NCBI RefSeq assembly: GCF_963676685.1
Contig: NC_092354.1
Span: 69,862,178 to 69,926,177 of the forward strand
Length of the DNA stretch: 64,000 bases
Reading direction: 5' to 3'
Origin: Mytilus edulis
Taxonomy: Eukaryota; Mollusca; Bivalvia; Mytilida; Mytilidae
A program made the position numbers and the translations under genes. The notes below the pieces were generated by a model. The model did not search any database, was not told the DNA's origin, and saw only the letters and a program-made list of their open reading frames with translations. Below, in pieces: positions 12,114 to 23,790 of the stretch; position 1 is the stretch's first letter, and the number at the start of each line of letters is the position of its first letter.

Positions 12114-15100
12114 TTATGTCCTGTTTTCTTTCTCAAGATCTTGGTTTGATACAGATATCTTGTTTGATTTGTTGAACAGACAGATTGTTCCACTGAAAAC
12201 ACCACTGAGATTTGTCATGATAACAACTGCTAAAAATAGTCCAAACGGAACATCTGATATTAGCTGCCATGTGCCATATACACTCAGAGGCGTCCATTGA
12301 ATTATATAAACAGCCACAAATAAGCACATGGCTTTCGCAGATTTCAATGTTGCACTTCGTGCACACCCATTGTTTCTTAATTGAGTGTTAAGTTTCTTTG
12401 TTTCTGTGTAAATTCGGTACCATGTTAAAACATAAAAGGTGGAAAGTGCTACCAGTATAGCGCTTGTCAGACCAGTGCTGATGACAACCATGGCAATGAC
12501 ACCTTTAACAGAATCAAAGACACAACTGAAAAAAAAAGAAAATTCAAGAATTATGTGTTTTTACACATTTTTATTAAACGGTTAAAACCGATATGGTTAG
12601 AAAATACAAACGATCACAACATTACTAACACAATTCTAAATTAATATTCTTGCAATCGTTAGAAAATACATAAAATAACATCACTACAAACTATATCCCA
12701 ATTTTATATTCTATTTTTGGACGTTTACCTGTGACGTCACTTGTTGTCCTAAATTAATTTTAGATATTCGTTATTATTCTGTGGTTAACATGTCGAAATG
12801 TACTATTATATTATGTGTTTATGTAGTTCCCTGTCCTGAGTATTTTTGCATGTATTTGTACTGTATTCCTGTCATGTTATGTTGTCATTTTAGCGGTATA
12901 TTTAACATTGCCATACAGCGCGAGGTTTGGCTAACCACAAAACCAGGTTCAACCCACCATTTTTTTCTTAAAATGTCCTATACCAAGTCAGGAATATGGA
13001 AGTTGTTATCTAATAGTTCATTTCTATGTATGTTTTTGTTGCACTTCAGTATTTCTGTTGTTTCGTTGTTTTCCTCTAATAGTTGATGTGTTTCTCTCGG
13101 TTTGAGTTTGTAACCCAGATTTGTTTTCTCTCAATCGATTTATGACTTTTGAACAGCGGTATGCTACTGTTGCCTTTATTTGTGGCGTTAAAACATACGT
13201 GTGACGCACAGTTCATAATTCTATTTGGGTTTACTTTTGTAAATTAACGGAAGGTATCCGGGTTTTGTTCTGTGGTTTAAATGTTCAAATGTACTATTAT
13301 ATTATTTAGTTGTGTATTTCTCTCTCCTAAGTGTTCTTGCATTTATTTGTACTGTTTCCTGTCATGTAGTGTTGTAATTTTAGCGGTATATTTAACATTG
13401 CCTTAAAGCGCAAGGTTGGCTAGCCACAAAACCAGGTTCAACCCACCATTTTTTTCTTAAAATGTCTTGTACCAAGTCAGGAATATGACAGTTGTTAACA
13501 AATGGTCTGTTTCTATGTATGTTGGCGTTTGCTTTTGCAGCAGTTTAGTGTTTCTGTTGTTCCGTTGTTTTGATTTGATGTGTTTCCCTTGGTTTTGGTT
13601 TGTGACCCGGATTTGTTTTTGTTTTATCGATTTATAACTATTGAGCAGTGGTATACGACTGTTGTCTTTGTTTATGTCCAGAGCATATAAAAGCTATGAT
13701 TAAGGAACTAGCAAATTGGAAATCAATTTCCAATTTAACTTAGATCAACAACTTGCCGACAAGTTAAATCAACCCTGATTATGTAAATTTAGTTTATGCT
13801 TATGAAATAACATAAAGCCATCCATTCTCCGGCATTTCTATAAAGTGCAATTTTTCGATTACAAGGATGAAGCCAAAGGAGTAGAAATTTAAAACCCAAC
13901 TGAATCTTAGTGTCAAATGTTTCATAGTTGGATGCTATGGATAATAAACAAAACATTTATATGTATTGACATCCTAAAAGATTTATACCCTCCGAAATTA
14001 AAAATCTACACATCACTAAATTTGTAGTACGATTTGTCTTATGATATGCAATATCGTGGTTTCTCAGATGTCAAAATTTACGGAATATGGCAATTGTTTT
14101 TCACTTGTTCTGTTGATTAATAACGTTTGATTGTGTCATTTGTTATATGCTTCCATGTTTTAATATGCCTCGAATATAAAAAAAAAAGAAGATGTGGTAT
14201 GATTGCCAATGAGACAACTCTCCACAAGAGACCAAATGAAACACAAATTAACAATTATAGGTCACCTATATAGGCCTACAACAATGAGTAAAGCCCATAC
14301 CGCATGGTCAGCTATAAAAGCCCACGAAATGACAAATATTAAACAATTCAAACGAGAAAACTAATAGCCTAATTTATGTACAAAAAATGAACGAAAAACA
14401 AGTATGTTACACACCAACAAACGACAACCCCTGCATTACAGGCTCCTGACTATAGACAGGCACATACATACAGAATGTGGTGGAGTTAAACATGTTAGCA
14501 GGATCCCAACCCTCTTCTAACCTGGGACGAAGTTCATTATTTGGCAACCCACTTTTAAAAAGCAATCTGGTCAAAATTCAAATCCTGTGTGCATGCTTTG
14601 CTTACAAGGATCTAACAACGCTCCGTTCTATTTTCAGTTTTTAAAGCCCTTTCGGGATTAAAAAAAATTTCCAGATTGATACCACATCTTTGAAAAATGG
14701 ACGGTTTGTGTAATAATTACAAGAACAGAAAGTAATTTTGTCAGATACTTGTACGGAAAGCGGACATAGGATCTGTATTTTAATTATTCTGAAAATATAA
14801 ATGAAATTGAAATCTTTAATCATCCTTGTTTCCATGATTTAATAAATAAGCATGTTAAGGTTTGTATCATATATGTGCACATGTAAGCGATCAGTATTTT
14901 CAAATAGTTTAAACGGTGAAGCACAGTATCCTGTTTTGTGTATTCATGGCAAAATTCTTATTTTAGTTGCATAAAACGTGAACAACGACCTCTCAAATGA
15001 CAAACCCGGAATGAAATTTGGATTAAATGATTCCATTGTTGGTAAATACGATGTACAACAACTCTTTATCTTACATTAACAAATGATGGAAAGAAGCAAA

Positions 15101-15805
15101 ATATTGTGTATTCAATGCAATGGTAACCTATGAATAACAATAAACGATTGAAGCAAAATAAAACAGTAGAGAAATAGCAAAAATCGTTATAAAAATATTT
15201 AATTGTCAAAATCAGAGGTTTATGACATTTGTTTTTGAAAAACCTATTACCTCAGTTCTATTTCATACTTACAAAAATCCACTTGGACCTAACACACCCA
15301 AAGAACACACTAGTACGGCGAATAAAAATGGTCCAACACCAAGTAAAAGAAACAGTTTCCAATCTTTGTTTCCATAATTGACATTCTTTCTAAAATAAAC
15401 TGACAGAAATGCATTTAACGCAGACGTCAAAGAAAATAAACCTTCGGATAAGCAGATATTCACTATGAGCAGAGCATACAAGGAGCATAATTCACTTGGA
15501 CGAACATGGTCCTTGGTAATCAGTATCTGGGCGTGGTCCAAACAATGGACAAAACCATAAGAAGTATCGCAAATACATCTGTATAACAAAAAGCGTTCAT
15601 GTTTATGCCATTTCATAAACGACTTTCCTTTTTTCGATTTATATAAAAGTATAATAACTCCAATGGCGGAACAAAAACTTAACAACAAGCAGATGATAGC
15701 TGTCACGTGGATTAAATTGAAACAGTAATGGCCGATACCAAACACAGGTATATCGTATCCACTTTCAGCTAAAGTATAGTTGATATGCATACATTCCTTA
15801 TCCAT
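12114..15805 (-). CDS. Seven-transmembrane receptor (orphan, GPCR-like), 2 exons, 314 aa
   Basis: Exon 1 is 15805-15273 and exon 2 is 12525-12114. The donor is gtaagt and the acceptor follows a T-run ending in cag. The phase-2 junction keeps the frame and gives 314 residues. Seven hydrophobic segments lie near residues 29-55, 70-92, 105-137, 149-172, 186-214, 240-262 and 270-295. The N-terminus has an N-glycosylation site (Asn9). Cys107 at the start of segment 3 and Cys179 in the second outer loop could form the usual receptor disulphide. Segment 6 ends in QWTP, like the W-x-P of rhodopsin-type receptors. There is no DRY after segment 3 and no NPxxY in segment 7. It probably acts at the plasma membrane; ligand and G-protein coupling cannot be read from the sequence. 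Two tandem repeat copies and a third repeat lie in the 2.7-kb intron. Confidence 0.8.
12775..13205 (+). repeat. Interspersed repeat, 'gcgaggtttggctaaccac' family, copy A
   Basis: Contains gcgaggtttggctaaccaca, then accaggttcaacccaccat, then gtcctataccaagtcaggaa, and ends near gaacagcggtatgctactgt. The 101-codon plus-strand ORF inside belongs to the repeat, because the same series recurs at 13262-13690 and 56240-56790. Confidence 0.7.
13262..13690 (+). repeat. Same repeat family, copy B, adjacent direct copy
   Basis: Repeats the marker order of copy A: gcaaggttggctagccacaa, aaccaggttcaacccacca, cttgtaccaagtcaggaata, gagcagtggtatacgactgt. The two copies sit head to tail in the receptor intron, about 480 bases apart. 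Confidence 0.7.
14180..14560 (+). repeat. Interspersed repeat, 'gatgtggtatgattgccaat' family, longest copy
   Basis: Marker strings in order: gatgtggtatgattgccaat, gacaactctccacaagagac, ggtcacctatataggcctac, gctataaaagcccacgaaat, aacatgttagcaggatccca. I recognise this series as a very abundant mussel repeat. Partial copies in this window are at 5690-5945, 9430-9570, 18110-18235, 54965-55095 and 60440-60570. It lies in the receptor intron. Confidence 0.7.
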
Positions 15806-16660
15806 TTGTATGTTAATGTTTGTCTAGAAAAACATCCTCTTCTATGTTACTGAATCTAATAAATAATGACAAAAGTCGGTAATATAAGCAATATTCATAC
15901 AATTTAAATTACATCATTTTATTGAAGATAACTGTTCGTCAAGTTATAATATACCGTTAAATATGATGATCAATTTCAATATTTCAACTTGCTTATATCG
16001 TTCCTTGCACTACGTATCTCGGTTTTCAAGTTGAATTGGTTGTATTAACTTCTTATCACCATTTATACTCGATAATTGTTTATAGTAAATTGCTCTTTCA
16101 AAGATACCGTAAAACCTATAGGATAACATGTGTAATGCATCCTCTCTAGGGATATAGAGTTTGACGATAGTTTGCATTAGGATTCTTTACATGTCTTTGG
16201 AAAGACAAATCGATATATGCAATTAAAATTAATATCAGATGTCTGGTATTTAACATATTAATTGTTTTTAGTTCTTGTTAATGAACAAACAAAACAACGT
16301 TTAATCGATGATTTTTTTTTTCAATATTTGTTAATTAGTTGTATCTTGAATAAAGTATGCTATCTTTTCTGACCATCAGTTTAATCTTATTTAAAATTAG
16401 ACCCCTTCAGCATGCTGAGCTTGGAGCATATTTTTAAAACAGCTATTTGCTATGATATGTTAAATATGCCCAAAAATTAACGTCAGCAGTCGGGTAAACT
16501 ATAACGTGTCTCTAACATATATCAACATATATTGTTAGTAAACCTGTAGAGGTATACAGAATATTTTCTAGAGACAAGTGCCTGTGAACTTAAGATGAAA
16601 TAGAATATAGATGATGTAATACATTCCTCACATAACTGAATCAAACTAGTGGCTTTAAAG
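15806..16660. other. Upstream flank of the receptor gene, nothing recognised
   Basis: AT-rich DNA 5' of the minus-strand receptor start codon. It should contain that gene's promoter, but no convincing element can be pointed to. Confidence 0.3.
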
Positions 16661-16665
16661 AGCTT

Positions 16666-17648
16666 GTGTTGCTCACCTTGGACTATGAGCAAATTTAATA
16701 AAGGACACTCTCCAACATATTGAAGACGAGAAAATAATTCATGACAAATAATCTGTTTTGTTGATCTCTATTGCTGATCATTTTGTCTATTTAGTTTTTC
16801 TGTATATTCTTTAGTTTTAACTGTCAGCACAAATGAAGGTAAACATAATCCTGATTTATGGACAATCATTCCTATAAAGAGTAACAGTCAATAAACTATA
16901 TCGGCAAAATTTGACCTGTTAGTAGATTGTGCCTTGCTGATCAGTTTTGTGATTCAAAGTGTCTGTTTATATTTTATGAATTTTATGATATATGGCAAAA
17001 CGCCAAAAATAGGTAAAAGTCACCATTAAAAGGCAATCACTTCAAGAAGGAGTTCATTGACGATTTCTGCCATCATGTCTTAATTGTAGATATTGTCTTG
17101 TTGATTATTTTTGCTTATCTAAGTTTCTTTCTATCTAATACGATATTTAAGATATACGGCAAAAACGCAAAAAGGGTAAAAATTGGACACCAAAGCCAAT
17201 AACTCTAATAAGGAGTCGACTGACCTTATTTGTTAAACTTGGTTTGATGATCATTTGTACATTCAAAGTATCTTTCTATCTGTTGTATTTTTCAAAATAT
17301 CGGACAACTATGAAAAATGGTAAAATTTGTCAAAGGGCAATAACTTCCGTTAAAAAATCGTCTGACAGTTTTGAAGTGTATGCACAATTGGTAGAACTCA
17401 ATATTCCAAACATTTTTGCTAATGTTAGATTTTCTCAATTATTAACGGTTTTCTAAATAATATACAAAAATTACGTTTCATCCCTATGGTTAGCCTTATC
17501 AGCAATCTTGGATATCTCAATGATGACCAAGGTTGGTTAAATTTGGACCAGTAGTCTCAAAGGATAAGGATTTTGACGACAACGATGACGGACGACGGAC
17601 GCCAAGTGATGAGAAAAGAACATTTGGCCCTCCGGCCAGGTGAGCAAA
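16666..17648. mobile_element. Repeat element bounded by ttgctcacct / aggtgagcaa
   Basis: The left end ttgctcacct (about 16669) is the exact reverse complement of aggtgagcaa near 17638-17647. The inside is non-coding and holds loosely repeated blocks of about 200 bases (for example 'aggcaatcacttc' and 'agccaataactc' versions). The 70-codon ORF near 17244 falls in these blocks. A fragment of a related family is at 23333-23790. Confidence 0.5.
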
Positions 17649-18109
17649 AGGTTTGTTGGGTTTCTTTATACATAAAGAAATGTCAATAATATCGCTTCAA
17701 CAATTATAATAAAGAGGGATACAAACCTTTTCGGTCCTTATAACGAATGAACGCTGAAGGTATATCATCTGTAACACATTTTTGACATGCAGTTAAATTG
17801 TCAATACATATATATTTTGACACACTTTATTTAATGTGGAGCATCCGTGTACGATGGACACATTCTTGCTTTGCCATTATTCTCGATTGATTTAACCCCA
17901 CCCAGCCGCCAGACCTATATTGCGGTGGATTCTTATGTAGAAGAAATTCACGTCGGGAAAAAATTGTCTTGTGGATACTTAATTTAGTGGGTTTGGCAAA
18001 GTCTAAATACAATTCTTTAGAAAATGTGTACTCCATTGAAAATTTATATTTCGTGGTTTATGTATTACCAGTTATTAAATATTTGGTATCCAAAACCAAT
18101 ATTGAATCC

Positions 18110-18235
18110 TAAGGAGCAGACATTTCGGGGTCTGTGTTGGCCATGCGCATTGTTGAATGCCGTACGGTTACCTATATTTCTTAATTTCTATGTCATATTG
18201 GTCTATTGTGGAGAGTTAGTTAGAATTTAACCTGG
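18110..18235 (-). repeat. Reverse-oriented fragment of the 14180-14560 family
   Basis: Contains cattgttgaatgccgtacgg, then ttacctatatttcttaattt and ctattgtggagagttagt, a diverged copy of the family's left half. The remaining parts of 17649-19190 show nothing recognisable. Confidence 0.4.
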
Positions 18236-19191
18236 CTACGATAACACACAAAATGTAATATAACAATAAGAACTAATTATTGTTAAGTCCGAGACTATTG
18301 CCGAAATGTATTTATAAGGACACTCTTGTACCCGATTTGATAAGGAAATTACAGGAAACAATAAAAATCGTTTAAATACAAGTATGAATTTGATTTTTAC
18401 ACCTTTCATAAAATTTTTACATAAATACTGTTTCAGGTCCGTACTAGCGCAAAACTGCCCCTAAAAGTCGAAAAGAAACTGCCAACGTCATGGCTATTAA
18501 AAAATAAAAAGAAAACAGACAAACAACAGCACCGAATGTATGTGACAAATTAAAATAAAAGTTTGCTGTTAAACAGGATGAATAATAAAAAAAAAAGAAA
18601 AGAATAAAACAATTTTATGAGTTACAACAGGTCGCAAATGACAATTAGTTGTCAATATCTTGTACGGTTTATGAAAAGAAGTGAGAGTACAAAGCAAAAA
18701 TCAAAAATTTAAAATTTGACCTAGACCTAATTTTCTTCTTTTTTTTTGGACCAAGGACGTCAAATCCAAAGACCCTAGGTCTCTATTAGTTACAAATGCA
18801 AATCACTAACTTAATATAGAATACATAAGAGGAAATGTCTCTAATATGGATTCTCCGGAACGCTTCGGTTGAAAAAAACGAAATTCAATATCTTGAAGAT
18901 ATAGGGAGCAATTGTTAAATAAAGTTGTAACTGTAAAAAGTAACTTCTTTCATTTAGATATTTCTTGCAGCTATTTTCATAAGTCGACATATTACGTTTC
19001 GTACAAATGTAAGGACAAATCAATAATGACCATGTTAAAATGATTTTACTAAAGTTCTTACTTGTAAGCAAAATTCATTTTAATTCATTCATCATGTAAC
19101 AATGATAACAAAATGATTGAATGAGTCTTAAATTCATTTTCAGAAACTCTTAATTGATGAACCCTTTTTCAAAGTTCATCGTGACAATTAA

Positions 19192-19254
19192 CCGGACCAT
19201 GTGAGTATATACCCATGACGATACGTGTATGGCCCAAATACTCATATGGTCCGG
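19192..19254. repeat. Hairpin-forming inverted repeat
   Basis: The arms ccggaccatgtgagta (19192-19207) and tactcatatggtccgg (19239-19254) pair in 15 of 16 positions around a 31-base spacer. No promoter or coding link is visible. Confidence 0.6.
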
Positions 19255-20957
19255 AACATATATAAGCATATAACAAAAATTATACACTTATAGTATACAT
19301 TGTGGTTAAACTTTTCAATCACAATTTGGGTGAAATATGATTTAATGATACTGTACTTAAAAAATACTGAAAACAATGGAATCTTGTTTCGTATATAACT
19401 GATGTTTTCAGCAGTGAATTTTAATTTCGTATGTGTAAATAACCATGAAGTATAGGAGTGCCTTAATGTTTTTTATGCCAAACATAATTATAAGTAAATG
19501 AAAATAGTCACTTACATTCAAACGCTTAAATTGTAATCGTTTTTATTAGTAAATAAAAAGCCTTTATGATGATGTTGACCTTAACATTGGAAATTGCGTT
19601 ATAGATACAGGCGACCGTATGTAGTAGCAGCTTCCTATCATTGACTTATCCTTAGCAGATAATTTCCGATACATGTTAGTATCGATACAACGTACATATA
19701 AGTTCGCATTAATGAGTATGTTCTAGTAATGTGAATAGTGTTGAAATATATGACCTCTAAATTCGGTTTCACTTGTCTCTGGGACGAGTTGTTCTGCATT
19801 TCTTAAAATATCGTTCAAACAACGTCGATTTCCGGTTCTTTTTCATTCATAAATAAGAACAACGTTATTTAGCAAGGTCAGTGATAAACGAAATAATATA
19901 ATAAAAGAAAGGAATTTAAATGTGCATACAATTAATAGAAATCAATTAAATAATCATAATCCTCTTAATGAAAAAGAATATCATGATTAACAAGACTTAC
20001 TTTTAATTGAGCTTTATATATATCATCAGAATCAATGTATACTTACTAACATACGATTCGTGTACGTTAAATTGCCAACTTAGACTACTATATCTAACTG
20101 TATTTCCTCTATCAATTTGGTGTACATGAACAATATTCCTGTGCCTTTTGCCATTTGGGAAATCTAAACGACTTGTAATTAGAGATTTTCGGCGATGAAA
20201 TATTTCATATAACTGTTCTATGACATCTTAGCCAAAAGCACAGGGGATACTAAACTACGTACGGATTTCTATTGAGCACTAGTTCCTATGTGCAACTTCA
20301 AATATTTTACGTCGTTAAGGTTATTCTGGTCATATTTTTTTGTATTCCAGAATTAAAAATATTGAAAAAGTTTATTAGTTATAAATAACACCTAGCTTGC
20401 TAGATAATAACAATGGCACTTTTTCAGCATTCGTTGGGAAGAACACAAATATAGGGTGCTAGCATAAAGCAGCTTCACTACCTAAAAATGAACCGATGTA
20501 ATTTCACAACTATGTTGCTTTTTAAAATGCTACTGAATGATTTCGATTAGCTATCAAATTTATTATATATAAACTCATCATAGATACCATTATTAAAATG
20601 TTGTTTGCCAGAAGCTCGTTATAATTGACTGTGACATTATAAGTCTACAATGTATAACTTTATTATGAGAGAAAAAGAAAAAAAAACTTGCACATTACGC
20701 CATTGTTATGTTTGTCATCTTTTACAAACATTGTGGTGTATTGATATGCTTCTCATGTGATAAAAAGGTAAAGATGGGTCTGGATGACGCTTACAGATTT
20801 CCTTACAGGCTTAGAAAAAAGGGGTGAAAATGGAGAAAAAGTGAAAAAAAAATGGAATAACGGTGTGACTGAATAGAAAGAAAATGGAATAATTGGCAAA
20901 CAAATTAGAGAACAGAGATAATGGCCCCAAAAATTAAGGATTACAGAAGAGAAATAC
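19255..20957. other. Non-coding stretch, nothing recognised
   Basis: AT-rich sequence without exon-like open stretches, RNA genes or clear repeats on either strand. Confidence 0.4.
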
Positions 20958-21133
20958 ATTGTGGCACCGTTAAAGTCCACAATTCATCTAAAGTCCACAA
21001 CGCCGTTAAAGTCCACAAACGTTCCGTTAAAGTCCATAAAATGACCTCCGCTAAAGTCCACAAAAAACACCGTTAAATTACAAAATAGCAAGTCCCGTTA
21101 AAGTCCACAAAAAAGCACCATTAAAATCCACAC
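20958..21133. repeat. Irregular tandem array of 'aaagtccacaa'
   Basis: Eight or so copies of (ccgtt)aaagtccacaa, some with one change, separated by variable short spacers. The style matches the arms of the elements at 36537-37044 and 55431-57134, but no inverted partner arm was found here. Confidence 0.6.
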
Positions 21134-21859
21134 ATTTTTTTTTTTTATTATTATCAGAAATTCATGTAATTCGCTTCTTTTTTTTTATCCCTGTAATAGA
21201 TCTAATAAAAAGCATGGATTTGTGTTCTTGGAAAGTATTTCTTATCAGATTGAATTATAATTTTGATAAATTAAAAGATTATATAATCTGATTTTGATCC
21301 CCATAAATTTGGTATTTGTATTGCGATTTTCTATTAATCAAACAGACATCATATCTGAAAAGCTATCTAGCTATGATGCTCTTTTTGTATTCTTTGGTAA
21401 AATTTGTACATCCACAAGAAACTCCAACAAAGTGTTCTCTTTATGTACATGTATATGCTGGAGACACTGACATATCTTGGAGCTGATTTGACATTGAAAT
21501 TTCCTTTTTCAAATAACTATAAAACGTAAGAAAGACATCAATTTAGTGTCTGTTAAGGTCCATAGCAGCCACAACGGTCCGTAAATCTCAATTTAGAATA
21601 TAAAATAGAATTTAAACCATAATGTTCTTGTTTGAAATCCAAATAATGATAAAAAATTCCATACAAACATTTTGTGGTGTAAAGCAGATATACATCCCTT
21701 ATTGGTTTACATGTTTGTTTGGTTTTCAAAAACGAAAATGTATTTGTTTCAGAATGTGTTAAAGATAAATGAATAAATTATTGGCATACTTAGTACTTTT
21801 TATGCGACCGCAAAAATCTTTTGTACGTACATACATACAAACATTGGGATTTCGTTCGA
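21134..21859. other. Non-coding stretch, nothing recognised
   Basis: AT-rich sequence between the tandem array and the Penelope-like remnant. No feature is supported. Confidence 0.35.
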
Positions 21860-23120
21860 AATTTTAATAACAGATGCTGAATTCACTAGCAATTTAACCA
21901 AGAAGTCATATTTTACCAGAAGTTACGATGATATAAATTGTAAATCGATAAATGTCGTCTACGGATTAGAGTGCAACCTTTGCGGATTGGTTTACGTCGG
22001 TGAAACGAAAGGAAGGCTAAACAAACGTATGTGCGGTCATAGATCAGACATTAACCTCAATGCAAACGACATTCTTTACCAGCATTTCAATCACTCCGAT
22101 CATTCCATCGTTTTTATGACAGTTCGCATAATCGAAAAAATATACCATAGCTCTAACAATTCTAATCTTTCAACGCCTTGCCGTAGAAAAAAAGAGAAGT
22201 ACTGGATTTGACAATTGGGAACTGCGACACCATATGGTTGCAATGACAAAATTGATTGTATGGGTATTCTATCTAGTCCCTCGTGTAGCTCGGTGAATGT
22301 GATGAATATTTTCAACTCTACTCCTCGACGTAGACGTAGACGCAGTCATGGTCATCGTCATTACACATGCACCACCTACTCTGCATGATGTCTCTATTAA
22401 TGACTTGCTGCCATTTATACAAAAGCCGTAAGGTATTCATCACATTCGCACGAAACTTGATTCATTACCCCTTTCAAAACTTCATTCTCTCTTCAATTTA
22501 TGTTTGGAAAACACTGTTACAAACCCTCATTCAAACCAATACAAACTTACAGCTAAAATTTCGGATATTGCAAATCACAGACTTTTCAAGCAAGTCCGCA
22601 TTGGAAAAGATGAAAAAGAGAAAAAATCTTTCATTAATCTTTCCTTTGCCAACAAAAATTTTCAATTACAAACACGTTTTGCAGGATTTCAATATTGACG
22701 TTAGTAAGGTCGTTGATACAAATCAGAATTAAGAAACTGAATGGGTCTATCAATGCCCATGCTACGTCAATTGTTAAAGACCCAGATGTTGCAAAACACT
22801 TATCCTACCTTCATGACAAATATGTTGTTGTCCCCGCAGATAAACCCTAACAACATCGTGTTTGTGTGTAAAACTCATTACATAAACGAATTAGGTATTG
22901 GAAATTCACTTGTAAACTAAACATATACCCTCACAACACTTACCAAAGAGGAAATCCTGGATAATCATAGGTCTGTTCTATGTTCCTTTTGAATTTCAAC
23001 CAAAGATGAAGAACTGGCTATTCCATCACTGTATTGGATACCTAAGCTACATACGTGTCCTTACAAACAACGGTATATTGCTGGGTCTTCCAAGTGCTCC
23101 ACGAAACCTCTTTCTAAAAA
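21860..23120 (+). pseudogene. Penelope-like retroelement remnant, GIY-YIG before RT (Naiad-type order)
   Basis: At 21860-22260 the translation has the marks of a PLE GIY-YIG endonuclease: an ECNLCGLVYVGET stretch, then R-x3-C-x-H, then a cluster HFNHSDHS, then KEKYWI and QLGTATPYG. These give the Cys/Cys/His/His set typical of PLE endonucleases. A TGA at 22209-22211 interrupts the C-terminal part. An arginine-rich tail is followed by a linker region (about 22370-22730). At 22740-23120 comes a fragment of the RT fingers with KHLSYLHDKYVVVPADK and LYWIPKLH, broken by frame changes and stops. The RT palm is missing; the copy ends where the repeat at 23121 begins. Placing the endonuclease first is the reverse of canonical Penelope elements and matches the Naiad group described in invertebrates. 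Confidence 0.75.
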
Positions 23121-23330
23121 TCGCTGGCCAATGCAAGACGTATTGAACATGTTGAAAGAAAGTAACACCGGATATCTTTCTGTTAGTGATTTTCAAGCTG
23201 GACACAACCTACGTCATTTGTTCTATAGCTGTTTCATTGTCAATCATAATATACATTTATACATTTTCAGATTTTTACATAAAAGAGAGTTATATTATTG
23301 CAGCTATCAATTATTTACAGACATTAAAAT
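23121..23330 (+). repeat. Interspersed ~215-bp repeat, copy 2 (pair with 8404-8622)
   Basis: Starts cgctggccaatgcaagacgt directly at the break point of the Penelope-like remnant and ends near atttacagacattaaaat. It aligns with 8404-8622 over its whole length. Confidence 0.6.
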
Positions 23331-23332
23331 TA

Positions 23333-23790
23333 AAAAGGGCCATGTGAGCTTTTCTTATCACTTGGTCTCCGTCGTCGTTTACTTTTAAAAAAATCTTCTC
23401 CTCTGACAATACTGGTATCGTGTACTTGGCTCGGGGACTATGGTAAGCACAAATAACGAGAGACGAATAAACTGGTCTTCAAATCAATTCTTTATTACAT
23501 CTCCATGCTACTGCATTGGCAGACGACAACTCAACGTAATCATAATAGCTAAAACATATTCCACGTTTTCTGACATAATAGATAAATTGTGTGAGGCAGT
23601 CCCGATAACCAGAAGACCCAAAATAGGAATATAACACTGGGCCAATTTTAACCAAACATGGCCACAATCATCATTGGGGTATCTAGTTTTTAAAAAAATG
23701 TGTCCAGTGACACGGCCAACTAACCAAGATATCTGCCATGGCTAAAACTAAAACATCGGGGTAAAATGTAGATTTCGTCTCATTTGCACT
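23333..23790 (+). repeat. Repeat fragment 'gggccatgtgagcttttctt', split by an insertion
   Basis: Left part: gccatgtgagcttttcttat, cttctcctctgacaatactg. Right part: gggccaattttaaccaaaca, atggccacaatcatcattgg, ggtatctagtttttaaaaaa. The two halves form one molluscan repeat that I recognise, interrupted by the 221-bp insertion at 23416-23636. Confidence 0.55.
23416..23636 (-). mobile_element. Probable solo LTR (221 bp) with CTGG duplication
   Basis: The insertion is flanked by ctgg at 23412-23415 and 23637-23640. Read on the minus strand it begins TGTTATATTCC, holds an AATAAAG polyadenylation-like signal about two thirds through, and ends near CACGATA. Its placement inside another repeat makes the borders clear. 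No internal retroviral-type coding sequence is present, so it would be a solo LTR. The 3' terminus is TA rather than the usual CA, which weakens the call. Confidence 0.45.

Noticed and set aside
12781..13086. 101-codon plus-strand ORF in the receptor intron
   Set aside because: Same repeat family as above; no conserved protein pattern.
20958..21133. Array resembling CRISPR repeats
   Set aside because: Spacing is irregular, motifs are only about 11-17 bases and varied, and the genome is eukaryotic.
22209..22211. Selenocysteine reading of the TGA in the Penelope-like remnant as a feature
   Set aside because: The rest of the element is full of frame breaks and no SECIS structure was seen, so decay is the simpler explanation. 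It is kept only as a note in the findings.
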